Below are positions 1-4,932 of a DNA stretch of 7,617 bases, piece by piece (positions within the stretch are counted from its first letter, which is position 1; every line of letters begins with the position of its first letter). The notes under the pieces were generated by a model. The model did no database searches, was not told the DNA's origin, and saw only the letters and a list, made by a program, of their open reading frames with translations. Position numbers and translations under genes: made by a program. The DNA comes from DALYCO01 sp964535545 (lineage in GTDB: Bacteria > Patescibacteriota > Minisyncoccia > Phycocordibacterales > UBA9973), in NCBI GenBank assembly GCA_964535545.1, contig CAZHUT010000039.1:1-7617 (forward strand), in the 5' to 3' direction.

Positions 1-17
1 GTTTTCGGAGCTCATAT

Positions 18-90
18 GCGCCCGTAGCTCAGCTGGTAGAGCAGTTGCCTCTTAAGCAAATGGTCGAAGGTTCGATCCCTTCCGGGCGCA
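18..90 (+). tRNA. tRNA-Lys (anticodon CTT)
   Basis: A full cloverleaf can be folded by eye. The acceptor stem is GCGCCCG (18-24) with CGGGCGC (83-89), and A90 is the discriminator. The D stem is GCTC/GAGC (27-30/39-42). The T stem is GAAGG/CCTTC (66-70/78-82) around loop TTCGATC. The anticodon loop is CTCTTAA (49-55), giving anticodon CTT at 51-53, which decodes AAG lysine codons. The first anticodon-stem pair (G44-A60) is a mismatch. CCA is not encoded (the next bases are CAC), so it must be added by a nucleotidyltransferase. Its promoter lies before the window, and a strong terminator follows immediately. Confidence 0.96.
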
Positions 91-145
91 CACAAAATAC
101 AAAACCCGCACCAAAATTCAAACGGTGCGGGTTTTGTATTTTGTG
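91..145 (+). terminator. Terminator of tRNA-Lys with perfect 22-bp stem
   Basis: Bases 91-112 are the exact reverse complement of 124-145, with an 11-nt loop (113-123). The GC core (CCCGCACC/GGTGCGGG) lies at the loop end, and the outer arm is A-rich on the left and T-rich on the right. The result is a GC hairpin followed by TTTTGTATTTT on the plus strand, with a matching A/T arrangement on the other strand, so it could work in both directions. The stem starts on the base after the tRNA, so it probably also fixes the 3' end of the precursor. Confidence 0.85.
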
Positions 146-311
146 GCCCGAGCGAGCCAACTGCTTGGCTCGCGTAAGGGATCGAAAGACTTTTCCGTAC
201 GAGCGAAGCGAGGTGGAAAAGTACCTGCCGACGTGGTCGGCGATCCCGTAGCTACCGCACGATGCGAAACCTGTACCGCGCCTGTAAGGCGAGATCCCTT
301 CTGGTGCTATA
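146..311. other. GC-rich self-complementary region, possible structured RNA or dispersed repeat
   Basis: No credible gene lies here, but the DNA is full of nested inverted repeats. These are a 9-bp hairpin (151-159 with 164-172, loop CTGC), an 8-bp stem ACTTTTCC/GGAAAAGT (189-196/213-220), GCCGAC/GTCGGC with a 3-nt loop (227-232/236-241) and CGCCT/AGGCG near 280. The block AAGGGATC at 176-183 can pair with GATCCCTT at 293-300, or its core with CGATCCC at 241-247, so alternative folds exist. The 3' part (around 285-308) loosely resembles a tRNA T arm and acceptor but lacks a normal T loop. I found no RNase P, tmRNA or SRP signature. Strand and transcription are unknown. Confidence 0.45.
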
Positions 312-312
312 G

Positions 313-339
313 AAAAAAGCAGCAGTTTTAAACTGCCGC
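313..339 (-). terminator. Intrinsic terminator of the cyclodipeptide-synthase-like gene
   Basis: On the minus strand GCGGCAG (333-339) pairs with CTGCTGC (319-325), with one G-T pair, and is followed directly by six T (313-318). It starts about 10 nt after the stop codon at 349-351. Confidence 0.8.
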
Positions 340-348
340 TCCTAATTT

Positions 349-1200
349 TCATTTAAACCACAAAGGCGTAAACCCGCCTTCAATTCTCTTTCTCTCCGGA
401 TCCACTACCTGACTTTTCTTCTTGTAACTTCTCCATGGATATCTCTCAAGCACAAACACCAGCCTCTGGGAAAAATCCTTGGCAACAGTCGAAAAGAACG
501 TATACCGTTCAGGTCTGCCTAGTGGCATAAACAAGAACTTCCCAGGCTCGCAAAGGGGCGTAACCTCTTCCATCAAGTAACGACCTTCTTCCGCTTCACA
601 GGCAATCTGGTATCTGGTTTGGCTCACTAAATCCTCTCGAGTGATAGCAATCCCAGACTCTTTTGCCCAAGCCGACCAGCGATCTAATTCAATCTTAAAG
701 GTCTTTTCATCAACATTTTGGTCGAATTGCTCAGTCTCAAGTAGGGTAGAGTTGGGTTGGTGTCTCCTTCCTAGAATATCGTCTTCCCAGTTTCCAAAGA
801 CAACCGGAGCTTGATATGTCTCGGCAACACTGGCAATCATAGACATGTATTCTTGCTCAAGTTTTTTGCCAATGACCCTTTGATCGATGTACGACCGGGA
901 AAAAAGTATCCACCATTCAATCCTGAAACCATTCTCGGTAAACAAGGTTACAATCCTCGGTATTTCCTTTTTGAACAGGCTGATTTCTTCCCGTGAAGGG
1001 GAGAAATCAAATCCCTGTTCTTCGTATCTTTTCTCGAACGCTTTGGAAAGCGACCAGGGGCTAATGATGGTAATCGGCTTGTTTTGCATTCTGTATTCAT
1101 CAAGATATGTATCTACCCAATCCTGTATTTTCTGATTGTTGTCCAGGTTGCGATTAAGCTCCCGAAGCTTCTTCATAACGGCTAATGTTTCTCGTAGCAT
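349..1200 (-). CDS. Putative tRNA-dependent cyclodipeptide synthase-like protein
   Basis: The protein is 283 aa from ATG 1200; an alternative start is ATG 1176. Cyclodipeptide synthases (CDPS) join two amino acids taken from aminoacyl-tRNAs and have a Rossmann-like fold related to class I tRNA synthetases. Supporting points are a strand ending in ISPWS (S47), which resembles the catalytic-serine motif (S-x-x-N or S-x-x-X); a long central helical region; the segment YQIACEAE (197-204), placed like the conserved Tyr/Glu helix about 150 residues after the serine; and a C-terminal strand, FLFMP (222-226), about 20 residues later where the Tyr-His or Tyr-Pro pair lies. The Tyr/Glu spacing is off by one, and Met replaces the expected Tyr, so this is a distant match by memory only. 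The frame stays open upstream to ATG 1341, but that stretch holds a terminator hairpin and I treat it as leader. The gene has its own downstream terminator. Confidence 0.5.
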   Translation of the reverse strand: MLRETLAVMKKLRELNRNLDNNQKIQDWVDTYLDEYRMQNKPITIISPWSLSKAFEKRYEEQGFDFSPSREEISLFKKEIPRIVTLFTENGFRIEWWILFSRSYIDQRVIGKKLEQEYMSMIASVAETYQAPVVFGNWEDDILGRRHQPNSTLLETEQFDQNVDEKTFKIELDRWSAWAKESGIAITREDLVSQTRYQIACEAEEGRYLMEEVTPLCEPGKFLFMPLGRPERYTFFSTVAKDFSQRLVFVLERYPWRSYKKKSQVVDPERKRIEGGFTPLWFK

Positions 1201-1223
1201 TTTAATTTTAGGTTTTAAATTTG

Positions 1224-1341
1224 TTAAAGAAAAATGCGGGAAGATACTTCCTCCCGCATAACAATAGTAAGGTGAGGACCAGCTCCTCCCAGAGATAAGC
1301 CAGATGTATGGTTTCTCATATTTAGTTTTTAAGGAATTCAT
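1224..1341 (-). promoter_or_regulatory. Attenuator-like leader with possible leader peptide
   Basis: This is the stretch between the TrpR-like gene's terminator and ATG 1200. A terminator hairpin lies at 1234-1259 and a smaller one (GAGGA/TCCTC, 1274-1278/1284-1288) is transcribed before it. The pyrimidine arm of the first hairpin (1274-1278) can pair instead with 1249-1253 inside the terminator, the usual logic of attenuation. Two frames are open through it. One is a 31-codon ORF from ATG 1319 ending at TAA 1224, with TAAAAA 6 nt before its ATG. The other starts at ATG 1341 and runs into the downstream gene; it is rich in Tyr and Trp codons (two Trp and several Tyr before the hairpin). Which frame is translated, if either, cannot be told from sequence alone. 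Confidence 0.5.
1225..1259 (-). terminator. Intrinsic terminator or attenuator before the CDPS-like gene
   Basis: On the minus strand ATGCGGGAGG pairs with TCTTCCCGCAT-type sequence to give a 10-bp stem with one G-T pair and a 6-nt loop (1234-1259). It is followed by TTTTTCTTT (1225-1233). It lies 25 nt upstream of the chosen ATG, so transcripts must read through it to express the gene. Confidence 0.75.
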
Positions 1342-1350
1342 TCGAGTTTT

Positions 1351-1386
1351 GAAAATTCAAAACCCCTTCTCCAAACGAAGAAGGGG
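1351..1386 (-). terminator. Intrinsic terminator of the TrpR-like gene
   Basis: CCCCTTCT (minus strand, 1379-1386) pairs with AGAAGGGG (1363-1370) around an 8-nt loop, followed by TTTTGAATTTT (1352-1362). It starts about 18 nt after the TrpR-like stop codon. Confidence 0.85.
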
Positions 1387-1403
1387 CTGGTTTCGAAGCG
1401 CAG

Positions 1404-1730
1404 TTACGCCGAAAGCAATCCTTTCCTCATTTGGGAAGGATTATGATGATGCATGCGATCAAGCACGAGGCGATAACCGCCAAATTTGCCGTTGAGCCAT
1501 TTTGAAATGCGAGCAACAGTCGTTGAAGAGAGGCCAGTTTTTTCGGTGATAGTTGTGTACTGAGTATTAGCCGAGAGCATCCGTGCAGCTTCCAGGCGCT
1601 TTGAAAATTCCTCAATTTCTTGCGAGGTCAGAAGGTCCCGCAAAAAGCGCTTCGCCTCGTCCTCGTTCTTGAGGTAGAGGATGGCGTCCACGAGCTGCTT
1701 ATTCTCTTTGAGGTTCCAATTTGGTTCCAT
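1404..1730 (-). CDS. TrpR-like (YerC/YecD family) DNA-binding repressor
   Basis: The protein is 108 aa, close to the usual size of the YerC/YecD branch of the TrpR superfamily. It is all-helical in appearance. The N-terminal half carries the family pattern around AILYLKNEDEAKRFLRDLLT (18-35) and RLEAARML (45-52). A helix-turn-helix follows at about 56-80 (TQYTTITEKTGLSSTTVARISKWL), then the GGYRLVL tail (84-90). The family binds palindromic operators as a dimer. Ligand use is not established for YerC/YecD members, so tryptophan sensing should not be assumed. The gene is divergent from maf, appears leaderless, and has an operator-like palindrome over its own promoter, which suggests self-repression. 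Its terminator is at 1351-1386. The family call is firm; the target genes are unknown apart from itself. Confidence 0.88.
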   Translation of the reverse strand: MEPNWNLKENKQLVDAILYLKNEDEAKRFLRDLLTSQEIEEFSKRLEAARMLSANTQYTTITEKTGLSSTTVARISKWLNGKFGGYRLVLDRMHHHNPSQMRKGLLSA

Positions 1731-1735
1731 GAAGC

Positions 1736-1772
1736 CACTTTAGCAAACTAAAGTGCTTTAGTCAAGTAAAGT
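1736..1772 (-). promoter_or_regulatory. Promoter and probable self-operator of the TrpR-like gene
   Basis: On the minus strand TTGACT (1760-1765) and TAAAGT (1737-1742) are 17 bp apart, and the -10 ends 6 nt before ATG 1730. An inverted repeat CACTTTAG-CAAA-CTAAAGTG (1736-1755) covers the -10 and most of the spacer. A second, less perfect pair, CTTTAG and GTAAAG (1756-1771), covers the -35. The two palindrome centres are 18 bp apart, so two dimers could sit on the same face and block RNA polymerase. Confidence 0.72.
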
Positions 1773-1782
1773 AGCAATTTCC

Positions 1783-1810
1783 TTGAAAAGAAAAGATTGT
1801 GTAGTATATT
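1783..1810 (+). promoter_or_regulatory. Promoter of maf
   Basis: TTGAAA (1783-1788) and TATATT (1805-1810) are 16 bp apart. The -10 ends 6 nt before the maf ATG, so the transcript should start at the start codon. No Shine-Dalgarno sequence fits between. Confidence 0.65.
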
Positions 1811-1816
1811 GGGGTT

Positions 1817-2398
1817 ATGAAAAAACGTATTATCTTGGCCTCCACATCTCCTCGCCGCAAAGAACTTCTGTCGAAAACAGGAATTCCTTTTGAAATAATT
1901 CCAGGAGATTATGAAGAGGACATGACGCTTCCAATGGCTCCGCTTGAATTGGCTAAGCACCTCTCTTTAGGGAAAGCAGAATCAGTTGCACGCAAGGAGC
2001 AAGGGGTTGTGATTGGATCAGATACGTTTATTGTTCTCGATGATAAAGTTTTGGGAAAACCCCATACTCCTGAGCGTGCCCGAGAAATGCTTACTATGAT
2101 GCGTGGTCGCGAGCACAGGGTCGTAACTGGATATGCAGTTATAGATACCGAAACAGGCAAAATAATTTCTGGCGTAAGCGACAACACCATTCTTTTTAAG
2201 AATTTTTCTGATGAAATCATGGATGCATATATTGCAACAGGAGAGCCTCTTGATCGTGCCGGTTCATATGCCATCGCGGAAGGTGGTGCACAACTCGTTG
2301 AAAAATATGAAGGTGACTATGAAGGAATCATCGGGTTGCCTGTAAGGGATGTAGTTCGAGCTCTCCAGGAATTAGGCGTTGAAGTTTCAAATGGCTAA
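1817..2398 (+). CDS. maf: Maf-family nucleoside triphosphate pyrophosphatase
   Basis: The protein is 193 aa, the normal length for Maf. It hydrolyses non-canonical or pyrimidine nucleoside triphosphates to the monophosphate and pyrophosphate, acting in the cytoplasm as a house-cleaning enzyme. Diagnostic motifs are LASTSPRRKELL near the N-terminus (8-19), GSDTFI (67-72) with the catalytic aspartate, GKPHTPERAREML, GREHRVVTGYAV, the TGEPLDRAGSYAI segment, and EGDYEGIIGLPV close to the C-terminus. The arginine pair after SP and the pattern overall fit the YhdE-like (dTTP/UTP) type, but the subtype is an inference. It starts divergently from the TrpR-like gene, and its stop overlaps the next gene's ATG by 8 nt, so the two are translationally coupled. 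Confidence 0.95.
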   Translation: MKKRIILASTSPRRKELLSKTGIPFEIIPGDYEEDMTLPMAPLELAKHLSLGKAESVARKEQGVVIGSDTFIVLDDKVLGKPHTPERAREMLTMMRGREHRVVTGYAVIDTETGKIISGVSDNTILFKNFSDEIMDAYIATGEPLDRAGSYAIAEGGAQLVEKYEGDYEGIIGLPVRDVVRALQELGVEVSNG

Positions 2399-2867
2399 AG
2401 TAGAATCCATCCTCATTCTCGAAAACATCCGCTCCGCCCAAAACGTCGGCGCGCTTTTCCGCACTGCTGATGCTGCAGGGATTTCAAAGATCTATCTAGT
2501 TGGTTATACTCCGGATCCGCTTGATAAGTATGGCCGCCCTCGAAGCGATATCAGCAAAGCGGCACTTGGGGCAGAGCAGAGTATTCCATGGCAGCATGTG
2601 GCTACTATTTCACCTTTGATAAAGAAATTGAAAAAAGAAAGTTTTACCGTTGTTTCAATTGAGCAGTCGGAAACTTCGATTGACTATAAAAAAATAAAAG
2701 CCACCGGCAAGGCAGCTTTTATTCTCGGTAATGAAGTTGAAGGGGTTTCAAAAACAGCGCTTAAGAATTCTGATTTCATAGCTGAGATTCCGATGAAAGG
2801 GAAGAAGGAGTCTTTGAATGTTTCAGTTGCAGGAGGTATCGCCCTTTTTCGAATGCTCGGAATTTAA
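2391..2867 (+). CDS. SpoU-family (TrmH-like) RNA 2'-O-methyltransferase
   Basis: The protein is 158 aa, a minimal catalytic domain of the SPOUT class with no substrate-binding extension, similar in size to TrmL. The three SpoU motifs are present. Motif 1 is ENIRSAQNVGALFRTADA (11-28), with Asn18 and Arg24. Motif 2 is ILGNEVEGV (111-119). Motif 3 is IPMKGKKESLNVSVAGGIALF (133-153), which forms the trefoil-knot AdoMet site. The substrate (tRNA or rRNA, and the position) cannot be told from the sequence. I chose ATG 2391 rather than the in-frame ATG 2379 because the protein then begins at the conserved first strand and the ATG overlaps the maf stop (ATGGCTAA), typical of coupling. Its own stop overlaps the stop of the convergent small gene by 4 nt, with no terminator seen. 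Confidence 0.92.
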   Translation: MAKVESILILENIRSAQNVGALFRTADAAGISKIYLVGYTPDPLDKYGRPRSDISKAALGAEQSIPWQHVATISPLIKKLKKESFTVVSIEQSETSIDYKKIKATGKAAFILGNEVEGVSKTALKNSDFIAEIPMKGKKESLNVSVAGGIALFRMLGI

Positions 2868-3061
2868 TAGTTAGTCGGTGATCCCGGGCCGTACGTCTCA
2901 CCACTATCAATCGGTGGCGGTGGCTTCAAAAATGGATTTGCCGTATTTGCCCGTTCCGGTCCGCCGGTGTAGTACCAAATGATAAACAGGGCAACGACAA
3001 CAAGAATGACCATCCAGATCACGTTGCCGATACCGCTTCCGCCTCCTCCATGTCCACTCAT
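2864..3061 (-). CDS. Small single-pass membrane protein of unknown function
   Basis: The protein is 65 aa and I cannot assign a function. It has a Gly-rich N-terminus with one His (2-10), a single strong transmembrane segment (about 13-31, VIWMVILVVVALFIIWYY) and a short Pro-rich tail (GGPERAN, FLKPPPPIDSG, YGPGSP). The distribution of charge does not give a clear topology. Small proteins with a GGPERA...KPP tail recur, to my memory, in Parcubacteria genomes, which supports it as a real gene. It lies 25 nt after mutM on the same strand and may share its transcript. A -10-like TACATT is only 4 nt from the ATG, so an independent promoter is uncertain. Confidence 0.72.
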   Translation of the reverse strand: MSGHGGGGSGIGNVIWMVILVVVALFIIWYYTGGPERANTANPFLKPPPPIDSGETYGPGSPTNY

Positions 3062-3086
3062 ATATAATGTATTGCTAACTAATAAG

Positions 3087-4016
3087 TTACGGCTTCAGAA
3101 GCTTTTGATGAACTGAACAGTAGTGCGCGCTTCTGCCGCCGACGACTTTACGAAGTATAACACCTTTGCAGCCGCGCTTGCCACAGGGTTTTCCGGTTCG
3201 ACGATAGGCATTGTGCGCATGGCTAAATTTTCCTGGTCGACCGTCTATATTTCTATAGTCACTCGTTGAGTCACCCTTAAAATCTATGCCTTTTCGAAGG
3301 ACAGTTAAAACAGATGTATATAACAAATTCATTTTTGCTTTAGGAATATGCGCTATGCGTTCTTCAGGATTAAGACCGGCGAGCCACAGCGCTTCGTCGG
3401 AATAAATATTTCCAACACCCGAGATAATAGTCTGATCCATCAAAACTGACTTGAGTCTTCCCGCCGGCCGTAACGAAATACGTTCAATAAATTTCTGTAC
3501 GGTGAAATTTTTCTCCAATGGCTCAGGCCCAAGTCCGGCAAGGTGTTTTGAATCATGAGCATCTCTTGTTGAAAGCAGGGTAACTTTGGCGAATTTTCTC
3601 ATGTCAGAGAGTACCAAACACTTTCCGTTCGAAAGCACAAAGACAACATGCAGGAATTTGTTGAATGGATCTTTAAGCGGTCCGTCTTCATCCGCAAACC
3701 AAGTATTTGTTTTCTTGTCGTAAGCATATTTGCCGTACAGTAAATGCCCGGTCATTTTCATATGGACCAAAATCGTCTGCTTGTTGGAAAGATTGATCAG
3801 GATATTCTTCGCTCGGCGCTCGACTGAAACTACTTTGGCCTCGCACGCGTTCTTTTTAAAAGTCTCAAAAAATGAGACTGATTTCAGAGTGTCATTAAAG
3901 TGCGACAGGGAAGGCTTCTTTACCGGCAAATCACTCCAGATATCTTTGATGGTGAGTTTCGGCAGCACTTTTTGTAGACCTGATACGGTCGTTTGAACTT
4001 CGGGGAGCTCTGGCAT
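3087..4016 (-). CDS. mutM: Formamidopyrimidine-DNA glycosylase (Fpg/MutM)
   Basis: The protein is 309 aa, about 40 longer than the usual 270. It removes oxidised purines such as 8-oxoguanine from DNA and nicks the abasic site (beta,delta-elimination). The N-terminus MPELPEVQT supplies the catalytic Pro2 and Glu3, and Lys70 (RRAKNILI) matches the conserved lysine of E. coli Fpg. The helix-two-turn-helix region is LKSVLMDQTIISGVGNIYSDEAL in the C-terminal half. The zinc finger is unusual: C278-x4-C283 and C300-x2-H303 instead of C-x2-C and C-x2-C, with the DNA-contacting arginine (Arg295) kept. Extra length comes from an insert after MTGHLLYG and a longer N-terminal domain. It appears leaderless: TGCTATACT ends 6 nt before the ATG. 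Confidence 0.96.
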   Translation of the reverse strand: MPELPEVQTTVSGLQKVLPKLTIKDIWSDLPVKKPSLSHFNDTLKSVSFFETFKKNACEAKVVSVERRAKNILINLSNKQTILVHMKMTGHLLYGKYAYDKKTNTWFADEDGPLKDPFNKFLHVVFVLSNGKCLVLSDMRKFAKVTLLSTRDAHDSKHLAGLGPEPLEKNFTVQKFIERISLRPAGRLKSVLMDQTIISGVGNIYSDEALWLAGLNPEERIAHIPKAKMNLLYTSVLTVLRKGIDFKGDSTSDYRNIDGRPGKFSHAHNAYRRTGKPCGKRGCKGVILRKVVGGRSAHYCSVHQKLLKP

Positions 4017-4022
4017 GAGAAA

Positions 4023-4031
4023 AGTATAGCA
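4023..4031 (-). promoter_or_regulatory. Extended -10 promoter of mutM
   Basis: The minus strand reads TGCTATACT, with a TGN extension. The hexamer ends 6 nt before ATG 4016. No good -35 is found at 16-18 bp, which fits an extended -10 promoter. Confidence 0.6.
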
Positions 4032-4083
4032 TTGGAATGCTTCGCCTGGCAGAGTTCAATCAGCACTACTACGCGACTCGGCA

Positions 4084-4135
4084 CAAATTGCCTACCGTCA
4101 ATTTGCATTGATTTTTATGATTTTAATGGCATAAT
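4084..4135 (+). promoter_or_regulatory. Inverted repeat and promoter of the seven-TM gene
   Basis: TTGATT (4108-4113) and CATAAT (4130-4135) are 16 bp apart, with TGG before the -10. An inverted repeat CAAATTG/CAATTTG (4084-4090/4099-4105, 8-bp spacer) lies directly upstream of the -35 and could be an activator or repressor site. The transcript would have a leader of about 12 nt. Confidence 0.45.
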
Positions 4136-4153
4136 TGGGCAAAACTGCTTGAA

Positions 4154-4876
4154 ATGAAAAGACTCATAACTCCCATGCGGCTCTTTGTCGCATCGCAGGT
4201 ACTTCTTGTTGTATTCGCCCTGTTTTTTCAGATTGAAGGTATCCACACCGCGAAATCTACTGAAAGCATTACGATCTCTATGTTCATATGCTTCTGTATG
4301 TTTACCGGTTTCAACTCTGGTTTAAGCTTTACACTTTGGCGTCCATTTGGCCGACCTGAAGGATACACATTTACAAAGGCAGAACTAGATGCACGAGCTG
4401 GTTGCTTGGTGTACTTGGGAAGCTGTTTACTGTATGCATACGTTGCCCTGAATTGTTTTTATCAACGTAAATATGTTGAACATGTGCCAACATTCCAGGA
4501 GCAAGACTTCTACACATTGGCATTTTTCTTTGCCATAATCACTGCACTCTATTTGCTTTTTAAAACATCGGGCGTTGAAGAGCCGCTGTTAAATCCTCGC
4601 ATTGCCGGTATTATTGCTTTGTTTGCCGCGCTTGTCCCTCACATTAGTGCAGGCATACGAATTTTAGACAAGGGTACCGAAGCTATTTCCGAAGTTTCGA
4701 TTTGGTGTAGCCTTGGAATGATTATTTCCAAGTTGCTGTACTATGCGCATATCAGGAAAGAAGCCGGGAAAAATATCGATGAAGTTCATAAAGCCGAGGG
4801 AGTGTTGATTGCTGAATTTTTTGGCAATTGCCTGACATGGCTATTTGTAATCGGATGTTACTATTATATGCAGTAA
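4154..4876 (+). CDS. Polytopic (about seven-TM) membrane protein, unknown
   Basis: The protein is 240 aa and I do not recognise the family. Hydrophobic segments are at about 9-27, 40-62, 83-103, 119-137, 150-169, 180-199 and 217-239, giving seven likely membrane passes. The soluble parts are short: a loop with RPFGRPEGYTFTKAELDAR (63-81), another with YQRKYVEHVPTFQEQ (103-117) and a charged stretch RKEAGKNIDEVHKAEG (201-216) before the last segment. It has many Cys and Tyr residues in the membrane parts (for example FICFCMF). No signal peptide, catalytic motif or transporter signature is visible. It is a single-gene unit with its own promoter and a terminator at 4899-4930. Coding confidence is good from length, promoter and terminator; function is open. 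Confidence 0.8.
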   Translation: MKRLITPMRLFVASQVLLVVFALFFQIEGIHTAKSTESITISMFICFCMFTGFNSGLSFTLWRPFGRPEGYTFTKAELDARAGCLVYLGSCLLYAYVALNCFYQRKYVEHVPTFQEQDFYTLAFFFAIITALYLLFKTSGVEEPLLNPRIAGIIALFAALVPHISAGIRILDKGTEAISEVSIWCSLGMIISKLLYYAHIRKEAGKNIDEVHKAEGVLIAEFFGNCLTWLFVIGCYYYMQ

Positions 4877-4898
4877 TTTTTTATTGCTGCGAAATTAT

Positions 4899-4932
4899 AA
4901 ATGCCGGCACTATGTGTCCGGCATTTTTTTTA
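4899..4932. terminator. Terminator between the seven-TM gene and ruvA
   Basis: ATGCCGG (4901-4907) pairs with CCGGCAT (4918-4924), with CAC/GTG inside and one bulged T, followed by a run of T (4924-4931). It clearly ends the plus-strand gene. The ruvA stop codon lies in the T tract, so ruvA runs into the same hairpin from the other side, where the following bases are only moderately T-rich. Confidence 0.85.

Noticed and set aside
285..308. tRNA pseudogene
   Set aside because: The supposed T loop is CGAGATC rather than TTCRANY, and no D or anticodon arm can be placed.
146..311. tRNA with an intron, RNase P, tmRNA or SRP RNA
   Set aside because: No partner for the tRNA-like 3' end was found at the 5' side, and none of the conserved signatures of the other RNAs is present on either strand.
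29..352. Minus-strand 107-codon open frame and plus-strand frames at 45-251 and 125-331
   Set aside because: They run through tRNA-Lys, its terminator and the hairpin-rich block. The PEGIEPST-like peptide is the usual translation of a tRNA T arm.
1201..1341. N-terminal extension giving a 330-aa form of the CDPS-like protein
   Set aside because: The extension covers an intrinsic terminator with a T tract and a second hairpin, has an odd Tyr/Trp/Ser-rich composition, and makes the protein longer than the family. It is kept as a possible leader frame only.
1909..2274. Minus-strand 121-codon open frame inside maf
   Set aside because: It is a shadow of the strong maf coding frame with no promoter or family.
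2379..2390. Earlier in-frame ATG of the methylase
   Set aside because: It adds four residues not seen in the family. ATG 2391 gives the usual coupled overlap with the maf stop.
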